Part shown: positions 22,144 to 31,420 of the stretch, piece after piece
How positions within the stretch are numbered: the stretch's first letter is position 1
Layout of the letters: the number at the start of each line of letters is the position of its first letter
Source: Chaenocephalus aceratus
Taxonomy: Eukaryota; Chordata; Actinopteri; Perciformes; Channichthyidae
Reading direction: 5' to 3'
Assembly (NCBI GenBank): GCA_023974075.1
Contig: CM043791.1
Coordinates: 23,338,662-23,402,661 of the forward strand
DNA length: 64,000 nucleotides
Translations under genes and position numbers: made by a program
The notes under the pieces: generated by a model
The model's input: only the letters and a program-made list of their open reading frames with translations
Told to the model about the DNA's origin: nothing
Databases searched by the model: none

Positions 22144-24500
22144 ATGGCTGATGAGGTTAAAACGCAATTTAATGACTCAGAGCCAACCACACAGGGAGGG
22201 ATACACAGAAGCAACATCCGGAGCTTCTGCTCGCCCTGGTCAGCTTAGCCCAGACCCACGGGCGTACCGCGACCTAAAATACTTTCCTGTCAGACTACCG
22301 TTTGGACAGAGAGCCACAAGCAGGTGGTATAATGTCTGAGACCCTACCTCCAGCCTACAGGGATAAAAGCTAGAAAATGTCATTTATGAGTATCTACTAA
22401 TCCTAGAAGAAAACACAGTGTTAGACATGATATTCAGGGGAAAGGAATGTTGGAAATAATAAATGTCAATTATTGAAAATCTTAAACTAGTCAACAAACC
22501 ATGTTAGTGAACCCTGCTAATAGGAAGCTAAAACATGCAGGAGGAATAGCAGCAGCTCTGGCAAAGAGAATAGGTCCTAGCACAGAGTGATAATATGATA
22601 AGGATTATTAAACTGTCAGAAGGCAAGGTGGTGATCAGATGACCCACAAATACTGGTTGTTTTGCATGTACTTTGAAGAGAAAACCTAAGTGGGAACTAT
22701 CAGCAGATATCAAACCCCAAAAATATCTTCAAAACTAATATGAGGAAGTTTTTTTGCGAAGCTAAAGCTCAAATACTTTACCAAAATCAACTAAAGCTTG
22801 CACTTTTGGAAAAAAAAAAAAAAAAATCTCCCCCTTTCTCTGCTCCCGAGGTGCTGCAGAAAAACCCAGCACGCGGGGTCAGATACAGGCGTGACCTCTA
22901 GAGGAGAAGAAAATCTGAACAGACCACGGAGCGACCCATTAAAAATGTTATGGCCTCAGCACAGAGAGGAAGATGGAGATAAGAAACTCTCCCAAAAGCA
23001 GGCTACCCACCCCCACCCAGCACAAGGGGAATAGTGTTCCTCTCACCAAAGAACAAATCACCTCTTAACCAAGTCAGATCTAAAATAGACATAGCTCCAG
23101 TTGTTAAGAAAAGAGGGAGATTCAAAAAATTATCTTAACACCAGAACAAAAATATCAATATCAAAAAACTGAGAGAATAAGAATGGAAAATGGCAGATGA
23201 TGATGTCAGATCCAGATGTGGAGTTTAGGACCACAGGTAGTAAGCCACACAGGGAAACATTGAAACCCTTAAACCGCTGCTCCAAAGGTAACACTGTTTA
23301 CAGAGGGGAGTTTGCGAAAAGGTGACCAAGCAGCCACTTGGGCCTTTATAATGAAAACTAATTCAGGTGAAGTACTTTGCAAGCAAAAGGGTGCAATACC
23401 AGGTACAGCACAAACTGCTGAGGCAAAGGCCATTTGTTGAGGGACTTCTTTTTGCTAAACAACGTAAAATAACACACATCCGTATTGTTACTGATTATTG
23501 TTACAAAGCAGGTAAAGAAGAGCTTAATAACTGGGAACAAAGGCAGGTGACCAATGTGGAAGGTGAAGCACTTACACATGCCCTTCAAGTGAGGGTCTTA
23601 TTGCAGAGTTAAGAGCAGGCATGTACCTGGAGTGGAATCATGTCCGTAGCCATACAGATAAGATCAAATTAGACTATCAGGGTAATAGAGAAGTTTTACC
23701 TTGCTTAAAGCAGGGGAAGAGTTAACCACCTGACTTCCATATTCCCTAGAATATGGAAAAAAGGGTAGAAGCATTCACGTACCCCCTGAAGAAGCTCCTC
23801 AGGTTGTGCGTGAACTACACAGCAGTTTAGGCCATGTAGGGCCTATTTCGGATGAGAAAATATTGTCTCCACAAAAAAAATTCTCATACCAAAACTGCGA
23901 ATGCACTTACAACACACACGATCAACATGTCTTCAATGTGCAGAGGTGGATGGGTTCAAGAAAATTCATCCTGAGCATCTTAAAAATAATAGAGGAAGAA
24001 CCAATAATCAGTTTTAGTGCTGACATAGCAGGTCTTTTTCCAACCCGCACTCCCAGTGGGAACAAGTATTTCCTTGTGATCTGTGATAATGGAGGGAGTC
24101 ATAAACATGTCTATCCTCTGACCAGAGCAACTGGAACACAGTGTCTGCTGAAATGGCGGAACATATAAGTATGTTTTCCTAAAACTGAGTGAATAAGAAT
24201 GGATAATGTAACTCACTTTAAAAATAAGAAAGTTTTGTCACCCTTGCAGGATAAAGGGATTCACACCTATCTGGTCGTTACCATATCAGGCATTAGAGCA
24301 GCCACAGAGTGGAGTATACAAACTGTAAAACAAATTGGGACATTCCAATCAATTTGACAAGGCTGAATATATTCCTATATGTATGGAAAAGCTACCTAGG
24401 GCAAAGGTCAGGTCATATCGAACTATCACACCTTTTCTGTTTAAGTTCAGAAATCGTATATGGGTGACCAGAAAGGGGCGAAGTCCAGAGAAGGGTTAGC
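22144..24500 (+). pseudogene. Provirus B gag-pol remnants
   Basis: The same arrangement as provirus A: a broken gag-like start at 22144, no recognisable reverse transcriptase, RNase H at about 23285-23710 (again with the TEGS variant of the first catalytic motif), and integrase at about 23790-24490 (RELHSSLGHVGPISDEKI, then a core with TPSGNKYFLVICDNGG). The integrase core is a little more open than in A. An A run at 22803-22826 disrupts the frame. No complete protein is encoded. Confidence 0.75.
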
Positions 24501-25741
24501 TTAAAACTAAATCAGAAGGTTTGGATACAGTGAAGTCAGTCTCTGGGAACGTAGTTTCACTCCAGAAGAGAGGACTCACCCGAGCCAACTGAGTTTAGAA
24601 TCCAGATAGGAATATGACTGCGGCCTACCCAATCCACTGTTGAAGCTATCAGTCTCACATCACATGACATGTTTTGCACACACCCGTGGCAGTTAATGTG
24701 CTTTCTTCCACAGGAGAGGATGGCTTTTTGTGGGATCTTCCCGCTATAATTTAGAATTTGTCTTGGTAAATTCGGTGCCAAGGGATATTTTATAGAGCAA
24801 AAGAGGGAATTTAAGTCTGAGTAACAAGCAATAGCTCAAATGCAAAGGATTTAGCAGTAGAACTGTTAGAATCTTTAGTGCATTATGCAAAGAAAGATGG
24901 CAAGACGAAACTCTGTCTATTAGCATATGGATCATTGGAGCTTGAATGGAGAATACCTCAGTATCAAAGAGGAAATGGGAAATAATCTTTGTATTATTTT
25001 TCTCATTGTTTTTTAATTTTACACTATTAGTTTTCTTTTCAGTTATTTTAATTGTTATATGCCTACACCCTACAACAGTATTCATTTAAATTAGATTTTT
25101 TTTGAGCACATCTTCCTCCTTCTTTTTTGCTGGTTTTCACACAGCATGGAGGTGCAGGGCTGTCAGGTCGTTAAACTGATAAGAGTAAGTTATGGCCCAG
25201 TGCTTGAGAAAACCCTTGGGGAAGTTTTTAAACTGAAAACAACTTTTTATGAATCAGAGAAATGATTTATACTTGATCTTAGCTATATTGTTGAGATTAA
25301 TACCTCAGCAATCTACCAAGAGTATTTGAACCTCCCTAGCGGGACAACTTCAGTCACAGTGCCTCAAGTGAAGCCAAGTCCTGGACCCAGGAAACCTGTG
25401 CAGCATGGAGCCAGCGGCTGAGTCACCTGTACCCCTGCCAGTGGAGGATGATGTTTCTTCCAGCTCTGAGGGACAGGCTGCATCTCTACCCGCTGAGCCA
25501 CTCCGATCGCAGTGGATTTCCCAAAAAGGGACGACTACCTGATAACTGCATGGTCAGACATCAGACGCCAGGTAGCAGCAGCCCTACCTACCCCTGACAC
25601 TGGTCCACTTCACTACGTGGGTCCACATCAGCCACTGCAAGGTCGTAGTCACAGGCCAGGAGAGACGGTAGAAACAGACGACAACAAGTGACGTGCCAAG
25701 TCACCACCAGCACCACACTCACACTGCACACACAGGATGCC

Positions 25742-25837
25742 ATGAGCGAGTGCCAGCTAAGCTGTTTCATATGCTTCTGGTTCCTCGTTTGTGCTATCAT
25801 TGTGTGGGGCCTCATTGACCTTGTCACAAAGTCATGA
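25742..25837 (+). CDS. 31-aa ORF with one membrane segment (provirus B)
   Basis: Identical translation to the ORF at 18498-18593 (starts MSECQLSCFICFWF, ends IDLVTKS). Same caveats: position suggests an env-region or accessory product, but with only two recent copies conservation is weak evidence. Confidence 0.3.
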   Translation: MSECQLSCFICFWFLVCAIIVWGLIDLVTKS

Positions 25838-26284
25838 GCGATTATTGACGAGTTCTAAAAAATCCACAACAACTGTCGACCGAGTTATCTGGCTTTCGTT
25901 TGGAGGTGTCATCCAGGGAGGAACCTCAACCCCTCCATGGTCAGGGTCAAGGATTTACATCAGATAGCAACATGGATTTAGGAGTCTACACTGGAACAAC
26001 AGATACTGTAGGCCCCCCGCTCCTGCAAGTGTCAGGCCGAGTGGGGGTGCGCACAAATCTATGATCATCATGACTCTTTTTACTCGGGTGCCTGACCTGT
26101 GATGACGAGAACATTCCAGTGAGGTACTATGTTTTCGGCGTTCTCCACACCAGGTTCATCAAAAGGTCGTCCTGATTACACATGCTGAAGAACTTTTCAT
26201 GATATTGATGCTTGAAGTTTTACGGATGTAATATGTATGTGTTTTTACGATTTTATCTGTTGCTGTTTGATAACTTTGCGTTTT

Positions 26285-26475
26285 AAAAAGAGGGTGTTGA
26301 GATCTTCATAGTATGAAGTAAATACTTAAAACGACAGTTAGTTATAAATCATATATAATCAATTATATTCTTGTATAACCCATAATGAGAATGCTTCTTG
26401 ATGGTCTTTGAATATGTATGTATGCTTACAATTTTAGTTGTTGCTGTTTGATAACTTTGCGTTTTAAAAAGAGGG
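26285..26475 (+). repeat. Duplicated polypurine tract and partial LTR before LTR4
   Basis: A polypurine tract (26285-26294) is followed by the first roughly 105 bases of an LTR (26295-26399). The sequence then jumps back to the end of the internal region (gttgctgtttgataactttg) and a second polypurine tract before the full LTR4 at 26476. The result is a tandem duplication of about 181 bp spanning the internal/LTR border. Confidence 0.8.
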
Positions 26476-27849
26476 TGTTGAGATTTTCATAGTATGTTGA
26501 ATACTTAAAACGAAAGTTAGTTATAATCAAATATAATCAATTATATTCTTGTATAACCCACAATGAAAATGCTTCATATTTTAGGTTTTTCTATATTTAC
26601 AGCATAAACAAAACAAAGTGGTTTGTTAAGTTGAGTGTAAGGCCTATGATTTATGCCCTGCTCTCTGATAAGAGAGTAGGCAGGTTCTTTCCTCTCCTCT
26701 CACAGCAGGGAGGGGGGCTCCAGACTTAAGCAGAAACACATTGAGGCCTCAAAAGGTGGTTATGTCATAGTCATAGAATATGTCTAGTCATGTTTTGTTT
26801 TACACAAACTTGGGAAGGTGTGTCTTATGCCAGAGCCAATAGAATATGTTGGTTGGGTCTAGAGGAGGTGTTTGTGGGTTTTCTATCCGGTTTTTTGAGC
26901 ATAAAAAGACTGGCTTTTTTGGATTTCGTCGGGGAGAGGGGGGGAAACCCCTGGTATACTCTCTCCCGGTAAGCTCTATCCTTTCAGAGCTGGGTTAGAC
27001 GGCTCTCGGTAAGGTTTTATGCCGAAAGTTGCTATAACCAACGGAATCCATACATGGGTTTTATGCTGGTAGTTAATAGAACGATCCAGAATACATGATT
27101 TTATGCCGAAAGTTGCTATAACCAACGGAATCCATACATGGGTTTTATGCTGGTAGTTAATAGAACGATCCAGAATACATGATTTTATGCCGAAAGTTGC
27201 TATAACCAACGGAATCCATACATGGGTTTTATGCTGGTAGTTAATAGAACGATCCAGAATACATGATTTTATGCCGAAAGTTGCTATAACCAACGGAATC
27301 CATACATGGGTTTTATGCTGGTAGTTAATAGAACGATCCGGAATCCAAACATGGACTTTTGAATGAATATGAATTAAGGTTTTAGATAAAAAATATATAA
27401 CCCCATTTTGATATGTTTTGTATGATTATAATGTGTTAAAAGGTAAAGACTCTGTACTGGTTTGGACCTATTATTTTTTCTTTAAATAAACTGATCTCAC
27501 CTTTTGGATTGGGACAATAAAAGGGAAAATCTGTGCTCTCCTCTCCTGCTTCAAAGGTAAGACTGCACCCTGCCACACACATGTTTAGGTAGGAACACAC
27601 CCCATTTACTGATACCAAAATCCTTCGGGATCGCTTAAACAGATTAAAAAGAGTTGTCTGAATAGAAACAGCAGTTAATTGAACCTGGTTCTTCGGGGAG
27701 TTAATAGAGGTGAGATCTTGCTGACGTTTGGTGGATCTGAGCCAAGCAGTAAACTTACATAGACTCAGTAACTTCGGTCGGGTCAATTAGTGAGGTCAGA
27801 GTAATTTACCGGAATAAATTAATCGGGGCCTCACCTAGAACTCTAAACA
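26476..27849 (+). repeat. LTR4 of provirus B (1374 bp)
   Basis: Starts TGTTGAGATTTTCATAG, ends AACTCTAAACA and is followed by GCGG, matching the GCGG before LTR1. Contains four 84-bp units, one more than LTR3. Its first 60 bases differ more from LTR3 than the rest does. Confidence 0.85.
27015..27350 (+). repeat. 84-bp repeats in LTR4, four copies
   Basis: Units start ttttatgccgaaagttgc at 27015, 27099, 27183 and 27267, exactly 84 apart. The minus-strand frame through them is a by-product of the 84-base (28-codon) period, not a gene. Confidence 0.85.
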
Positions 27850-28230
27850 GCGGCTGGCAATACATCAGACTTGCACATGCACTCATTTGAAAAGGCATCA
27901 CCCGAACGTGAATATCACCGGTACCAAAAGACTGAAGTGCAAACCCAACTCCCACTAGCATTTAAGCCTCCACTGCTCGCAGAGAGTTCAGACCGAGCCA
28001 AAGCTATTACAAACGCCAAATATCCTTATGTTGCCATGTTAGCAAAGCGCTACCTGGCTGTATCTGCTACCTCTGTCCCTAGCGAGAGGGTTTTCTCCAC
28101 GGCAGGAGACATTGATTAGTGCCAGCTGATCTGCCCTTTCGGCAAGCAATGTGGACAAGTTCATCTTTCTTTAAAAAAACATGAAAATACAATGACAAGC
28201 AAGTCATTATGTCTAACTGGCTGCTTAGGA

Positions 28231-28460
28231 ACTAGTACAGTACAGTACAAATACAGATTATTTCAGTTCATCGAAAAGCTGCACCTTAATGTTTATTTTA
28301 TTATATTTTATATTTATTTGAGTGAATATTCATAGTTTAATAATAATTAAAAACCCAAAACTAATATTTTATGTTTTGTGAGTACTAGTACAGTAAAGTT
28401 CAAATACAGATTATTTCAGTTCATCGAAATGCTGCACCTTAATGTTTATTTTTATTTTAT
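28231..28460 (+). repeat. Direct duplication in the hAT 3' region
   Basis: The text caaatacagattatttcagt with the following ttcatcgaaa and gctgcaccttaatgtttatt occurs at about 28245 and again at about 28400, each preceded by tagtacagta. It is a local tandem duplication of about 150 bp in noncoding hAT sequence. Confidence 0.7.
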
Positions 28461-28462
28461 TA

Positions 28463-28748
28463 GGGTGACTGTGGCTGCGAGGGAGTGTGGTCGTCTTTCC
28501 ACCAGAAGGGTGTGGGTTCGATCCCAGCCCATGCAGTCAACATGTCGATGTATCCTTGGGCAAGATACTTAACCTGGAGTTGCTCCCGATGGCATGGCCA
28601 ACGGTGTGTGAATGTGTATGTGTGTTAGTTCCTAGAGTGATATACACTGCTCTGTATGAATGGGTGAATGACATGTAGTATGTAAAGCGCTTTGAGGGGT
28701 CTTAAAGACTGGATAAAGCGCTATATAAGTACAGTCCATTTACCATTT
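28463..28748 (+). mobile_element. tRNA-derived SINE
   Basis: The 5' part holds a B-box-like GGGTTCGATCCCAGCCCATG. The middle runs through ttgggcaagatacttaacc and the 3' part ends agcgctatataagtacagtc and catttaccatt. This is the layout of a common fish tRNA-head SINE with a conserved 3' tail. It lies inside the ZBED-type hAT. Confidence 0.7.
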
Positions 28749-28900
28749 TGTATTTATTTGAGTGAATACATTATTCACAGTTTAATAATAATTAAAAATG
28801 TTCTGCTGTACCGAAAACGTACCGAACCGAACCGTGACCTAAAAACCGAGGTACGTACCGAACCGAAATGTTTGTGAACCGTTACACCCCTACTACACAC

Positions 28901-30380
28901 CAAACGGAACATTGTCCATTTGGCTGTGTAGGATGTGTGTTCAGCAGCTGCGCTGATCGAACACCTCCCTGGCGATTTATACAGGCCGCCGCTGCTTTGT
29001 TGTCTGTTCGAATCAACACATGTTGATTGTACAGCAATAGGACGAAGTGCTGGATTACTTTCCATATAGTAATTCCAGCACGTTTATATGGAGAGACATG
29101 TGACCCGGCCACTGTCCCCCCACTGCCTGCGACATGCACGTTCCTCAGCCTGCGAGAGATGCGTCTGTGAACACTGTGGTGTGTGACGTCTCTCTGCTCA
29201 GGGGCACCCCCACTGACGTGGAGATTTTTCCATGGGTTCAATCCCAACCCACGGAAGGAGGAATGTACACCATGCGTCTCCTCTGACGCACGGGATCGAT
29301 ACACAGGCAAATAAACCACCTCTGGAGTCTCCTCACTGTGAAGGAGCCCCAGGGGGGTCACCACGTGACCAGCTGATATCCTACCTAACAGCTGCATCAC
29401 GGAGAGGGCCGTCACCGCCCCGCGGGGTGTGACACGCCGGAGGTGAGCTGTCCGAGCTGCTTAAAAACCTATAGGTTTTTAAAGACAGCCGGTTTATGCA
29501 GCGAGCCATGATGCCTATAACCGACAGGTCAGGGGCAGCCGGCTTAACCGATGAGCCTTGCTGCTTATTATTATCCATCTGTCCATCGAACATACGCGTC
29601 GCCACTCTGAGTGATACTCTGAGAGCGCGCGACCTGCTCTGGCTGTGCTGTGGTTGTCATGGTGACTAGCCACGTCAGAGCCCTCGCCGCCGTTGCCCGT
29701 GAAGCAACCCAAGAGGGGCCCGGTCCGAAAAAGGCTGCGAGGGGGCCTCCACACACTGCCTCTCACACCGGCTCTCATCCTGTCTCTGTTTAGGAGAAGG
29801 CTCGTAAACTGGACATTGAGGCGCGTTCACGCTCAAACCTGTGAGGAATGAGCGGAGGTGTGTGCAGTGCTATTCACACAGTGCGTAATAACAGCCCTAG
29901 TCTCCTTACGACCGTGTATAGTATAGGCCCATCTGGGACAGAGGAAAAACCGTGCTGCCTGCTAACCGACAGGTTAACAGCTGCACCGGAGGAGAGCTGT
30001 CACTTTCTCCATTCTCTGCTGTGAGAGTCGCGCTCTCATGCGGGCTGAGTTCCATTCCACTCCCAGTTAAATGTCTGGGAGGGAAGAGGACAGCTCTTCT
30101 TCCAGTTGATAATGAAAAACCCAGGCTTGACAGATGAGATACGAGCTGTATCGTCTGAAAAAACCGCTTCCTCCCTTCTTCTCTCTTTTGGAGCGAGCCA
30201 GCCACAGCTGGTCGTACAGGCAAAATAACCCTCATCCCCATTCTGTAGCTGCTCCAACTGTCTCCACCCACTTTGAAAAAAGTGCGTGGAGCCAGGAATG
30301 AGAAACGCAGGAATTTGCTGTGTTTCGGGATGATGGTTACGTGGAGGTAAGCATCCTTCAGGACTATGGATGTGCACCTC
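28901..30380 (-). pseudogene. DIRS copy 2 reverse transcriptase / RNase H remnant
   Basis: On the minus strand the reverse transcriptase part gives VTIIPKHSKFLRFSFLAPRT, then LVSHLSSLGFSLSTGRRAVL and FPPRHLTGSGMELSPHESAT in shifting frames. The RNase H part, nearer 28901, gives VIQHFVLLLYNQHVLIRTDN and KAAAACINRQGGVRSAQLLN. These match the DIRS polyprotein order. Stops and frameshifts are frequent. The 5' part beyond about 30380 is lost. Confidence 0.65.
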
Positions 30381-31369
30381 CCTGCTGCCTACATCATGTC
30401 GACAGCCAGTCACCCTCTGTGAGTCAGACCCACATTTGCGCAGCGTTGCGTTCACAATACATACAAAAAAAAATTCCTCAGGCCAGCCACTTAACAGGCC
30501 ATCGGGAAACCTCCCGGTCCTTCCGATGGCCAGTCCGGGCCTGCACATGTGTGAGGTTGTGATTACGATGGCGATATCCGGACGCGAACAGCGAGGACTA
30601 CAACAAGACAAACGAGTTGCTCGAATAAATCATTTAAACCAGCTATTGTTTCCAGACTTATTACGGAATATCGTTGTTAATGTCCAAGTCCATCTGTGTA
30701 TACCTTCAGACAGCCTCCAAGTGAAGCACACGGTGTTTACTCACAGTTTGAAAGCAGCGTGGAGAAGTCTTCATCTGTGTTAAACTGTGATCCTCCCAGG
30801 GAACTGGGACCCGCCCAGGTCAAAATGTGACCCGCCCAGGTTAAATTGTGTTACGATTTCTGTGGCTATCTACCAGCGATCATGTTTAATATGAAAGACT
30901 ACCCACACATGTATCCCTTATCAAAACGGTATTGTGCAGCACTCATCCAGATAAGATGTGACTGTTATCTCGTTTTGCAAAGATAGCAGCAGAAATGTCA
31001 TTGGGGAAATTTAGACTTTAAAATGCTGCTTGGTCGTGAATGTTGGTGTCGGCAAACAATATTACAAATCCTCTATTCAAACATAATATTCAATGTGCAT
31101 CGACATGAAAATAACAAAAAAGTTCATGCTGGACTCAAACCCGAGTCCCAACAGTAAAAATCAATCTTGCCCTGCGTGTTATGAGTGCACCACGAATCAC
31201 ACAGATCTCCACAGCTCATTTTGTTATATTAACATTGTCAACCAGTTCTAGAAAAATGCAACCCGACATCAGATTGATAATAATATATAATACAAATGTA
31301 AGACTGACAACAATAATAGTTAGTAAAGGATTTATTGATGTGAATGTTTTGAACAGTGAATACTTATTG

Positions 31370-31420
31370 TAAATCGCTTTGGATAAAAGCGTTAGCTAAA
31401 TGCAATGTAATGTGATGTAA
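31370..31420 (+). mobile_element. Rex1/CR1-like LINE 3'-end fragment in the palindrome loop
   Basis: AATCGCTTTGGATAAAAGCG followed by ttagctaaatg and TAATG-type repeats matches the 3' end of the LINE at 383-470. Only about 50 bases remain. It sits in the unpaired loop (31361-31567), next to a third partial copy of an arm segment (31474-31560). Confidence 0.6.

Larger units (their letters stand above)
20163..27849 (+). mobile_element. Endogenous retrovirus B (LTR3-internal-LTR4)
   Basis: LTR3 20163-21455, primer binding site, internal region to about 26294, a duplicated polypurine/LTR-start segment, then LTR4 26476-27849 followed by GCGG. The internal region is nearly identical to that of provirus A, including many of the same stops. 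Its LTRs, however, carry an extra 84-bp repeat block absent from LTR1 and LTR2, so A and B come from different LTR subfamilies. This copy is also coding-defective. Confidence 0.85.
12899..28210 (+). pseudogene. ZBED-like hAT transposase remnant (BED finger + hATC)
   Basis: The first part (12899-13063) starts with MANADKVELENPPASLS. After a one-base shift it gives the BED finger opening VWEHFGFAVTYK and VCRHCSTTM. The second part (27850-28210) continues with AGNTSDLHMH, completing the Cys/His finger pattern, then jumps to the dimerisation domain LAKRYLAVSATSVPSERVFS followed by TAGD. The central RNase H-like catalytic domain is deleted. Only 12899-13063 and 27850-28210 belong to it; the retroviral array occupies the gap. 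Confidence 0.75.
12615..28892 (+). mobile_element. ZBED-type hAT transposon, internally deleted and interrupted
   Basis: A perfect 14-bp inverted end, TAGGGGTGTAACGG, closes at 28879-28892. The 8-bp duplication CTACACAC flanks it (12607-12614 and 28893-28900). Without the retroviral array the element is about 1.5 kb. It keeps only a BED finger start and the hAT dimerisation domain, so it was probably non-autonomous when it moved. It lies in the DIRS copy 2 recombinase region and carries a SINE in its 3' part. Confidence 0.85.
10226..30470 (-). mobile_element. DIRS-like retroelement, copy 2 (minus strand, split)
   Basis: On the minus strand the order is reverse transcriptase/RNase H (30380-28901), tyrosine recombinase (12606-11888, then 11018-10928), then internal complementary and terminal repeats (10560-10226). 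It is cut by the ZBED-type hAT (12615-28892, CTACACAC duplication) and by the right arm of the inverted repeat (11220-11887). Its 5' part, including gag, is missing. Its protein motifs differ from copy 1, so it is a separate lineage rather than a duplicate. Confidence 0.75.
9439..30543. mobile_element. hAT-type composite insertion with 8-bp duplication CACATGTG
   Basis: The left end is CAGGGCCGGACTGGGACAAT. The right end is the complement of CAGGCCCGGACTGGCCATCG. CACATGTG flanks both sides (9431-9438 and 30544-30551). The intact right arm of the surrounding palindrome (32385-32392) has this site once, uninterrupted, giving an internal empty-site control. An 8-bp duplication with CAGGG-type ends fits the hAT superfamily. 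No transposase of its own is visible. The interior is a large inverted repeat, a DIRS element and deeper nested elements. Confidence 0.8.

Noticed and set aside
26976..27293. 105-codon minus frame made of repeated 28-residue units
   Set aside because: The 84-bp LTR repeat is divisible by three, so any stop-free frame repeats; this is LTR sequence, not a gene.
27015..27350. Regular direct repeats suggestive of a CRISPR-like array
   Set aside because: The repeats are contiguous with no variable spacers and lie in an LTR of a vertebrate genome.
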